This document shows, one piece after another, positions 8,407 to 15,597 of a stretch of DNA of 64,000 bases; position 1 is the first letter of the stretch, and the number at the start of each line of letters is the position of its first letter. The notes under the pieces are model-generated. The model did not search any database. It saw nothing but the letters and a program-made list of their open reading frames with translations, and was not told the DNA's origin. The position numbers and the translations under genes were made by a program. Source of the DNA: Alphaproteobacteria bacterium (GTDB lineage Bacteria > Myxococcota_A > UBA796 > GCA-2862545); NCBI GenBank assembly GCA_020632885.1, contig JACKEQ010000031.1, positions 3,133 through 67,132 on the forward strand. Direction: 5' to 3'.

Positions 8407-10242
8407 ATGGGATCCACCCTCGACGAGCAGGCCCGGCTGCTGCCCACCCGCCCGGGCTGCTACCTCTTCCGCGACGGCCGCGGGCGCGTGCTCTACGTCG
8501 GGAAGGCGCGGTCGCTTCGGGCCCGCGTGCGCCAGTACCTCACCGGTACCGACGAGCGCGCGATGGTGCCGTTCCTGGTCGCGGCGGCGAAGTCGGTGGA
8601 CGTCGTGGTCACCGCCAGCGAGAAGGAGGCCCTGCTCCTCGAGAACTCGCTGATCAAGCAGCACCGCCCGCGCTTCAACGTGAAGCTGCGCGACGACAGC
8701 AACTTCCTCCACCTGCGTGTGGATCCCCGGTCGTCCTGGCCCCGCTACCACCTCGTGCGCTCGATCCGCGACGACGGGGCCCGCTACTTCGGTCCCTACC
8801 ACAGCGCGTCGAAGGCAAGGTCCACCCTCGCGTTCCTGCAGCGGGCCTTCCCCCTGCGGACGTGCACCGACGCCGTGCTCCGCAGCCGCACCCGGCCCTG
8901 CCTGCTCCACCAGATGGATCGCTGCGTGGCGCCCTGCGTGGACGCCGTGGACCGCGCGACCTACGACGGGCTCGTCTCGGGCAGCATGGAGCTCCTCCAG
9001 GGTCGCTACAAGCCCGTGATCCAGAGCCTCGAGAAGCGGATGCTCGACGCTGCGGAGGCCCTGGAGTTCGAGCGGGCCGCCCGCCTCCGCGACCTGATCT
9101 TCAGCATCCGCTCCACCCTGGAGCACCAGAACGTGGTGGACGCGCGGCTCGGCGACCACGACGTGTGGGCGCTCCACCGGGACGGCGCGAGGGGTGCGGT
9201 GGCCGTGCTGCCGATCCGTGCGGGTGTGGTGGGCGAGCCGACCGTGACGACGCTCGAGGCGGCGACCGACGACGACGGCGACCTGCTCTCCACGCTGCTG
9301 AACACCGGCTACCTCGACAACGCCTGCCCGCCGGAGGTCATCGTACCCGTGCTGCCGCCCGACCACGAGGCACTCGCGGAGGTCCTCTCGGAACGGGCGG
9401 GCCGCAGGGTCGCCCTGCACGCACCGGCGCGAGGCCGGAAGGTGCGGTGGCTGGAGCTCGCGAGCGAGAACGCCCGCCTGCGCTACCTCGCCGAGAACGA
9501 CGAGGAGGCCCGCCACCGTGCCGCGATGGAGGAGCTCGCCGAGAAGCTCGAGCTGGCCGGGCCGCCCGAGCGCATCGAGTGCTTCGACAACTCGAACCTC
9601 GGGGGCACCCACCCGGTTGCCGCGATGTCCGTGTTCCTCGGGGGGCGGCCGGCACGCGGGGAGTACCGTCGCTACCGGGTGAAGCGGGCGGCCGGCAACG
9701 ACGACTACGGCATGATGCGGGAGATCCTGGAGCGCAGGTTCACCCGGGCCCGCGAGTCCGGGCTGTTCCCCGATCTGCTCGTGGTGGACGGCGGGAAGGG
9801 CCAGCTCGGCGTGGCCCTCGCGGTGCTCCACGACCTCGGCCTGCACGACCAGCCGGTGGTCGGCATCGCCAAGCCGCGCACGGAGCGTCGCAAGGGCGAC
9901 ACCGTGGCCACCGACAAGATCGTGCTCCCGCACCGCAAGGAGCCCCTGAAGCTCGGGCGCGGTCATCCCGCCCTGCGCATCCTCCAGCACATCCGCGACG
10001 AAGCCCACCGCACGGCCGTCCGCTACCAGCGCAAGGTCCGTGGGCAGGCGGACCTCACCAGCGTGCTCGAAGGCATCCCGGGCATCGGCAAGGCCCGTCG
10101 GAACGCGCTCCTGCGGGCCCTCGGCAGCGCGGAGGCCGTCGCGGACGCCACGGTGGAGCAGCTCGAGGCCGTGGAGGGCGTGGGCCCGGCCCTCGCCCGC
10201 ACCCTCTACGACGCCCTGCACCCCGACGACCTCGTCCTGTAG
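8407..10242 (+). CDS. uvrC: Excinuclease ABC subunit C
   Basis: A 611-aa UvrC of normal length, which makes both incisions around bulky DNA lesions after UvrAB loading. Domains in order: GIY-YIG nuclease (GCYLF and VLYVGKARSLRARV, about 18-45), UVR helical hairpin (LEKRMLDAAEALEFERAARL, about 208-227), the RNase-H-like nuclease (IECFDNSNLGGTHPVAAM, VVDGGKGQL) and C-terminal helix-hairpin-helix motifs (EGIPGIGKARRNALL, EGVGPALA). The start is an ATG after AGGGAGGGCCG. uvrA and uvrB are not in the window. Confidence 0.97.
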   Translation: MGSTLDEQARLLPTRPGCYLFRDGRGRVLYVGKARSLRARVRQYLTGTDERAMVPFLVAAAKSVDVVVTASEKEALLLENSLIKQHRPRFNVKLRDDSNFLHLRVDPRSSWPRYHLVRSIRDDGARYFGPYHSASKARSTLAFLQRAFPLRTCTDAVLRSRTRPCLLHQMDRCVAPCVDAVDRATYDGLVSGSMELLQGRYKPVIQSLEKRMLDAAEALEFERAARLRDLIFSIRSTLEHQNVVDARLGDHDVWALHRDGARGAVAVLPIRAGVVGEPTVTTLEAATDDDGDLLSTLLNTGYLDNACPPEVIVPVLPPDHEALAEVLSERAGRRVALHAPARGRKVRWLELASENARLRYLAENDEEARHRAAMEELAEKLELAGPPERIECFDNSNLGGTHPVAAMSVFLGGRPARGEYRRYRVKRAAGNDDYGMMREILERRFTRARESGLFPDLLVVDGGKGQLGVALAVLHDLGLHDQPVVGIAKPRTERRKGDTVATDKIVLPHRKEPLKLGRGHPALRILQHIRDEAHRTAVRYQRKVRGQADLTSVLEGIPGIGKARRNALLRALGSAEAVADATVEQLEAVEGVGPALARTLYDALHPDDLVL

Positions 10243-10263
10243 AGTGACCCCCTCGGAGGCCGT

Positions 10264-11157
10264 GTGGACCGGCTGAACCAGATGCGGGTGTTCGTCACCG
10301 TCGTCGACAAGCAGTCCTTCACCCGGGCCGCGGACGCCCTCGGGATGGCGAAGTCCACCGTGAGCCGGCAGGTCTCGGACCTCGAGGCGAGGCTCGGGGT
10401 GCGCCTGCTCTACCGGACCACCCGCGTGCTCCACCCCACCGAGGTCGGGCGCGCGTACTTCGAGCGCTGCCAGGCCATCCTGCGCGACATCGAGGAGGCC
10501 GACGACATCGTGTCGGCGCGCAGCGAGGGCATCCGCGGCACCCTGAAGGTGGCCTCCGCGTCGATGTTCAGCACGATGTACCTGGTGGACCCCATCGCGT
10601 CCTTCCGGCGCGAGCACCCCGACGTCACCGTGGACCTCCGGCTCGACGACCGCTTCGTGAACCTCGTGGAGGACGGGCTCGATCTCGCCATCCGCGTCAT
10701 CGAGACCCCGCCCGACAGCAGCCTCGTGGCCCGTCGTCTGGCCGCGACCACCCACCGGCTCGTGGCCGCACCGTCGTTCCTGGCTGCCCACCCGATCCAG
10801 GGTCCCGACGATCTGGCGCGCGTGCCGACGCTCGTCCGCACGCCCCCCGCGCCTGTGTGGACGCTCTGGGAGGGCGACCGCGAGCACCGCATCGAGCCGC
10901 GGCCCGTGCTCGCCTGCAACCAGGCCGAGCCCCTCGTGCACGCCGCGCGCATCGGGCTCGGCGTGGGCCTCTTCCCGGACTTCATGACCCACGACCTGGA
11001 GCGCGCGGGCGAGCTCGTGCGGGTGCTCCCCGAGCTCTCCGGCTGGTCCAGCGGGGTCTACGCCATCTATCCCCACCGTCGTCTGCTCCAGGGCCGCGTG
11101 CGCGCCTTCATCGACCACCTGGCCGCGTGCTGGGAGCCCCCGCCCTGGGAGAGCTGA
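10264..11157 (+). CDS. LysR-family transcriptional regulator
   Basis: A 297-aa, full-length LysR protein with a GTG start behind CGGAGGCC. The N-terminal winged helix-turn-helix (SFTRAADALGMAKSTVSRQVSDLEARLG, split here at about residues 20-47) is intact. The effector domain with RLDDRFVNLVEDGLDLAIRV and GLGVGLFPDFM follows. It resembles the CrgA/DmlR-like subgroup that acts on neighbouring metabolic genes, but no divergent partner exists here: it sits 21 bp after uvrC and upstream of an unrelated gene, so its target is unknown. Confidence 0.9.
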   Translation: MDRLNQMRVFVTVVDKQSFTRAADALGMAKSTVSRQVSDLEARLGVRLLYRTTRVLHPTEVGRAYFERCQAILRDIEEADDIVSARSEGIRGTLKVASASMFSTMYLVDPIASFRREHPDVTVDLRLDDRFVNLVEDGLDLAIRVIETPPDSSLVARRLAATTHRLVAAPSFLAAHPIQGPDDLARVPTLVRTPPAPVWTLWEGDREHRIEPRPVLACNQAEPLVHAARIGLGVGLFPDFMTHDLERAGELVRVLPELSGWSSGVYAIYPHRRLLQGRVRAFIDHLAACWEPPPWES

Positions 11158-11190
11158 CGGCGGATTCGTCCCGTCCGCGGGCGATCGTGT

Positions 11191-11244
11191 TATCCTCGGG
11201 CACCCCCTCCCTCCCCCTCCTCCCCTCCTCCTCCGCCCCTCCCC
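11191..11244 (+). promoter_or_regulatory. Extended -10 followed by a 42-nt pyrimidine tract
   Basis: TG-T-TATCCT (11188-11196) fits an extended -10. A start about 7 nt later would fall at the beginning of a 42-nt tract at 11203-11244 that is all C or T except one G (11235), so the 5' leader of the SMI1/HEAT gene would begin as an almost pure pyrimidine run. No -35 is evident. Confidence 0.4.
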
Positions 11245-11255
11245 AGGAACGCCCC

Positions 11256-14192
11256 ATGCAGACGCTCCCCGCCGATGGCGGCATGCGCACGCTCGCGCGC
11301 ATCGTCCGTCAATACCGCCAGGACGTGAACCAGCTCGGCCCCGCGGCCCCGCCGGACGCCGTCCAGGCCCTCGAGGCCCACATCGGTTGCCCGCTGCCCC
11401 CCGGCCTGCGGCACTTCCTCCTCGAGCACAACGGGGCCAGCCTGCTCCGCGGCGCCCTCCGAGTGCGCAGCACCGCCGACATCGTGCTCGCCAGCGCGGA
11501 CGCCCGGCAGGTCGTGCTCTTCGCGGACGGCAAGGAGGAGCGCTGGGCCTTCGCACCCGACGCGTCGGGCTGGGTGTTCGGCGCCTGGGCGGACGAGCGG
11601 CTGGTCCCGCTGCACGGGAGCTTCTCGGGCTGGCTGCAGGCCACCCTCACCGTCACCGAGAGCCAGGTGCGCGCCCCGCGCGACCAGGCCCTCCTGCGCT
11701 TCGAGGCCGACCCCAACGACATCCACCAGCTCCTCGCCGCCGGACGCCGGGCCCTCGAGGAGGGTCGGCCCGAGGAGGCCGAGGCCATCCTGCGCCGCGT
11801 GACCGTGAACGACCCCTCGCGGGTGCTGGGCTGGCAGTACCTGGGCGACGCGCTCGCCGTGACGGACCGCATCGCGGCCCGCCAGAGCTGGCTCGCCGCC
11901 TTCCGTCGTACAGCGCTCCCCCTGCCCTGGCCGGGCGCGCCGGTGTTCGACGCCGACGGGCTCGACAACCTCCGCCGCGCGTTCACGGACCCCGAGGCCT
12001 GGGAGCTCGAGCTCACCCGCTTCCTCGAGGAGCGCGTGGCCGACGTGCGCTCCGGACGGGGCGCCGAGCTCGTGGTCGCCGTCTCGCGGGCCCTGGCGCG
12101 CAGCCGCATGCGCCGCGGTCGCCGGACGGAGGCGCGCGACGCCCTGGCCACCCTGGTCGCCCGCTGCCACAGCTACGCCGAGCAGCCCCGGCCCTGGGAG
12201 GCCGTGCTGGAGCTCGCCCGGCTCGAGGCGGACCTCGGGAGCCACGACGAGGCCGAGGCCCTCGTGCGGCGCGTGCTGCGCGGGGCCGACCGCTCCCACC
12301 ACGGGGCCGCGTGCCTGCTGCTCGCCACCATCGCCATCGCGCGCCAGGAGCCCTTCGCCGAGGACATCCTGCGTGACGCCGAGCGGGCCGGGCTCGACGA
12401 CGAGCAGGCCATCCAGTGGCGCCTGCTGGCCGCCGAGCGGGCCCTCCGCCACGACGGGCTGGACGGTGCCACCGAGCACCTGGACACCGCCCGTACGCTG
12501 GCCCGCCGCCTCGCCATGCCGCGCTGGACGGCCGCCGTGCGCCTCCTCGAGGGCGACCTCCACCGTGCCCGCGACCGCTGGGACGACGCCGTGTCCGCCT
12601 GGACCACCGGGCAGAACGCGCTGACGTCCCACGCGGATGCCGAGCTCTCCAACCGGTTCCGGAGCCGCTTCGGCGACGCCGCCCTGCACGCGCGCGAGAT
12701 CCGCGAGGCCGAGCACCACTACGCCGCGGCTGCGCGGGGCTTCGGCGAGAACGAGCTGCGCGTCCGGGAGGCCTGGGCCCTGCTGCGGCTCGCCCAGGTC
12801 TGGCTGCTCACGGGGCGTGGCGCCGACGAGCTCCTCCGGGCCGCCCTCGCGCGGTTCCAGGAGGCCGACCTGGCCGCCGGCGTGGCCGCCCACGACGCCG
12901 TGGCCGGGGACCCGGGTCTGCACCTCGACTGGCACCTCACCCGGGCCCGCGACCATGCCCGGGCCCGCTACGACGCCCAGCGTGCCCGCCCGCCGTACGA
13001 GCGCGCCGACGCCGACCGTCCCGAGCGTCGCCTCGGGGCCCACCGCATCGCCATCGCCGCCTGCAGCGACGAGATCGTCCCGCACCTCGCCCGCCGCATG
13101 GACGCGGCCACCCGGGCCATCGAGGCCGGCCGGCTCGCGCCGAAGGACGAGAGCGTGCTCCACTACGTCGGTGCCGTCGACCTCCTCTCGGGGCACCGGA
13201 GCTGGTCGGCCGCCGAGATCCTCCTGCGTCACCTCATGGAGCAGCGGGTGGACGGGTACCCCTGGCAGGCCCTCCAGGGCGCCATCGCCCGGTCGCCGAA
13301 CGCCGCGCTGGTGCACGGGCTGCTCGAGCACATCGAGGTTCCCAAGGGCAAGCCGGGCCCCGCTCTGGCCGCCGCCGCCGAGCTGCTCGGCCTGCGCCGC
13401 GAGACCCACGCCGTGAAGCCGCTCCTCGCGCTCGCCTGCCGTCCCCACAGCCCCGCCGTGCGCAAGGCGGCCGTGGTGGCGCTCGGGCGGATCGGCGACC
13501 GCCGGGCCCTGGACGTGGTCGCCGAGGCGCTCCAGACCCCGCAGCTCGCGGAGGCCGCCGCCCTCGCGCTCCTGATGCTGGGCGACCGTCGTGGGCTCGA
13601 CTTCCACGGGCGCGCGCTCGTCGAGCGTCGCCGCGACCTCATCGGCCTGCCGGGCGAGATCGTCGGGCGCTACGGCGGCCCCGAGCACCTCCTGCTGCTC
13701 GTGGGCGCCACCGACGGCGAGGGACCCGTGGCCATCGGTGCGCTCCAGGGGCTCGGGCTCCTCGGGGACGCCCGGGCCGTCCCGACCCTGCTGGAGGCCC
13801 TCGGTCGTCGGGACCGCCAGGTGGTCGAGGTGGCCCTCGGCGCCCTCGAGCTCATCACCGGGCACCACGAGCAGGACGAGCCGGGCTTCCGTTCGCGCTG
13901 GCACGCCTGGTGGGAGGCCCACGCCGCGGACTTCCCGGACGGCGTGCGCTTCCGGGAGGGCCGCGTGTTCGGGGTGGGCGTGCTCATCGATCGTCTGGAG
14001 CACGACGATCCCTGGGTACGCCGCACGGCCTACGACGAGCTGTGCATCACGACCGGCGAGCGCCACCCGTTCGACGCGGACGGCCCCTGGCGCCTGCAGC
14101 GTGCCCACGTGCGCGGCTGGCGCCGGTGGTGGGTGACCGCGAAGGAGCGCTTCGTGGACGGCGGTTGGTACCTGGACGGCCGCCGGAGCTGA
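11256..14192 (+). CDS. SMI1/KNR4-like, TPR and HEAT-repeat protein
   Basis: A 978-aa cytosolic protein. The N-terminal about 150 residues fit the SMI1/KNR4 (SUKH) fold: ALEAHIGCPLPPGLRHFLLE then NG and a tryptophan-containing core (ERWAFAPDASGWVFGAWAD). A TPR-like helical stretch follows (about 170-620, e.g. LLAAGRRALEEGRPEEAEAI), then HEAT/PBS-type repeats (about 690-890: AVRKAAVVALGRIGDRRALD, AIGALQGLGLLGDARAVPTL) and a C-terminal domain rich in Trp and Arg. SUKH domains often act as immunity proteins or regulators, so the fusion suggests a protein-recognition scaffold. The start is an ATG preceded by AGGAAC; the ATG at 11283 is an alternative. Confidence 0.8.
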   Translation: MQTLPADGGMRTLARIVRQYRQDVNQLGPAAPPDAVQALEAHIGCPLPPGLRHFLLEHNGASLLRGALRVRSTADIVLASADARQVVLFADGKEERWAFAPDASGWVFGAWADERLVPLHGSFSGWLQATLTVTESQVRAPRDQALLRFEADPNDIHQLLAAGRRALEEGRPEEAEAILRRVTVNDPSRVLGWQYLGDALAVTDRIAARQSWLAAFRRTALPLPWPGAPVFDADGLDNLRRAFTDPEAWELELTRFLEERVADVRSGRGAELVVAVSRALARSRMRRGRRTEARDALATLVARCHSYAEQPRPWEAVLELARLEADLGSHDEAEALVRRVLRGADRSHHGAACLLLATIAIARQEPFAEDILRDAERAGLDDEQAIQWRLLAAERALRHDGLDGATEHLDTARTLARRLAMPRWTAAVRLLEGDLHRARDRWDDAVSAWTTGQNALTSHADAELSNRFRSRFGDAALHAREIREAEHHYAAAARGFGENELRVREAWALLRLAQVWLLTGRGADELLRAALARFQEADLAAGVAAHDAVAGDPGLHLDWHLTRARDHARARYDAQRARPPYERADADRPERRLGAHRIAIAACSDEIVPHLARRMDAATRAIEAGRLAPKDESVLHYVGAVDLLSGHRSWSAAEILLRHLMEQRVDGYPWQALQGAIARSPNAALVHGLLEHIEVPKGKPGPALAAAAELLGLRRETHAVKPLLALACRPHSPAVRKAAVVALGRIGDRRALDVVAEALQTPQLAEAAALALLMLGDRRGLDFHGRALVERRRDLIGLPGEIVGRYGGPEHLLLLVGATDGEGPVAIGALQGLGLLGDARAVPTLLEALGRRDRQVVEVALGALELITGHHEQDEPGFRSRWHAWWEAHAADFPDGVRFREGRVFGVGVLIDRLEHDDPWVRRTAYDELCITTGERHPFDADGPWRLQRAHVRGWRRWWVTAKERFVDGGWYLDGRRS

Positions 14193-14227
14193 CCGACCTT
14201 TGGTATCGGGTTGACCCCTGCCCCGGT

Positions 14228-14243
14228 CGTATGACGTCATACG
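14228..14243. promoter_or_regulatory. Perfect 16-bp palindrome upstream of the three-gene operon
   Basis: CGTATGACGTCATACG is a perfect 16-bp palindrome ending 24 bp before the first ATG of the 14268-19108 operon. It is nested beside a wider inverted pair, GGTCGT (14225-14230) and ACGACC (14251-14256). TTGACC at 14211-14216 is a possible -35, but the spacing to any -10 is unclear. The symmetry and position suggest a dimeric repressor or activator site; the protein that binds is not identified. Confidence 0.6.
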
Positions 14244-14267
14244 CGATGTCACGACCGAGGAGGGACC

Positions 14268-15587
14268 ATGGAAGCCGAGCAGAAAGCGGACCTGGCCGCA
14301 CAGATCAAGCGCATCGCGGCGTCCGGGAAGACGTACTTCTACTGGCTCTGCCCCAAGGGGGAGGACGACGAGCCGGTCCTGCTCCTCGAGAAGAAGGAGG
14401 GGCCGCTCGCCAAGGCCGCCAAGGCCGCCCGCAAGGCCGCGAAGGTGAAGATCTTCAGCCGTGGCCAGGTGGCGATCAACGCCGAGAAGGAGCTCCAGTT
14501 CGTCCACCAGGAGGGGTCGCTCGAGCCGAAGAAGGCCGGAAAGGTCCTGAAGACCAAGCTCGGGCCGGCCGAGGGTCTCGAGAAGGTGGCCGTGCGCCTG
14601 AAGAAGGCCAAGGTCATCACGATGGAGGAGTTCCAGCGGCTCAAGCCGGTCCCGGGGGCCGCCCCCGAGGAGGACGGGCCCGCGGGCGACTCCGAGTCCA
14701 AGTACGGCAAGGCCCTCGATCGGTGGGAGGAGCTCGTCGAGGAGGCCCGCGACACGCTGGGCAGCTCCCACGCCCTCCTGGCCGAGCTCGCAGCCGACAC
14801 GGCCCGCGCCGAGCAGGAGAAGGAGTCCGACATCCACCGGGCGACCGAGTCCCTCGCGAGCCTCGCGCAGGGCTTCGAGAACCGGCTCTCCCAGGCCGTG
14901 AAGGCCGCGTGGAAGGCCGAGGTCGAGGAGGTCAAGCCGCTCTTCGTCAAGGCCCGTGACCACATCGTGGAGGGCCTGGTGGCCGGGGGGATGGACCCCG
15001 ACCAGGCGAAGACCGCGGCCCTCGAGGACCAGCGCTACAAGAGGATGAAGGAGGCCCAGCAGGCCGCCTACGACCTCAAGGCCAAGGACCTCCAGGAGGC
15101 CCTCGACGCGCTCGAGAAGGTCGAGGCGATGGCGGAGGACATCCTCGGGTCCAACGAGAAGGTCGACGACGCCGACCTGAAGGCGCTCTACGAGGAGATG
15201 TTCGACATCGACTTCGGCCAGAGCCGCGAGGCGCTCGACGACGCGTTCGAGGCGGTCGACAAGCAGGTCACGGCCCTCCAGGTCGCCCTGCGCACCCACG
15301 CGGACGCCCGCCTGCAGCGCATCGGCGAGCTCGGCTTCAACGCCGTCACCGGCAACCACAAGACCCCGCTCATGGCGGCCCTGCTGGAGGCGAAGATGGC
15401 CGGCGGCAACCGCGAGGCACGCGACAAGGCGGCGCGGCGGGCCGCGGTCATGGCCAAGAACCTCCGCGACCACCTCAACGCGTCCCCGCTCCTGCGCGCC
15501 ATGGCCGACCCGCCCCAGGGTCTCCCCGCCGTCCGCGCCCTCGACCTCCTGACCCCGGCTCTCGACGAGCTGGCCGACATCCTCTGA
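14268..15587 (+). CDS. Helical protein of unknown function, first gene of protease operon
   Basis: A 439-aa cytosolic protein with no signal peptide or membrane segment, and I do not recognise its family. Residues 1-115 are a lysine-rich alpha/beta region (TYFYWLCPKGEDDEPVLLLE, then FSRGQVAINAEKELQFVHQ) that could be a small globular domain. A Pro/Gly linker (about 125-145) follows, and residues 145-439 are long amphipathic helices with coiled-coil character. Translation starts at an ATG with GAGGAGGG. The dual-protease gene starts 10 bp after the stop, so the two are co-transcribed. It could be a chaperone, adaptor or structural partner. Confidence 0.75.
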   Translation: MEAEQKADLAAQIKRIAASGKTYFYWLCPKGEDDEPVLLLEKKEGPLAKAAKAARKAAKVKIFSRGQVAINAEKELQFVHQEGSLEPKKAGKVLKTKLGPAEGLEKVAVRLKKAKVITMEEFQRLKPVPGAAPEEDGPAGDSESKYGKALDRWEELVEEARDTLGSSHALLAELAADTARAEQEKESDIHRATESLASLAQGFENRLSQAVKAAWKAEVEEVKPLFVKARDHIVEGLVAGGMDPDQAKTAALEDQRYKRMKEAQQAAYDLKAKDLQEALDALEKVEAMAEDILGSNEKVDDADLKALYEEMFDIDFGQSREALDDAFEAVDKQVTALQVALRTHADARLQRIGELGFNAVTGNHKTPLMAALLEAKMAGGNREARDKAARRAAVMAKNLRDHLNASPLLRAMADPPQGLPAVRALDLLTPALDELADIL

Positions 15588-15597
15588 GGACACGACC

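Noticed and set aside
5444..8653. Plus-strand open frame of over 1000 codons opposite the STAND gene
   Set aside because: It overlaps the start of uvrC in another frame and has no recognisable motif; the minus strand carries the P-loop and TPRs.
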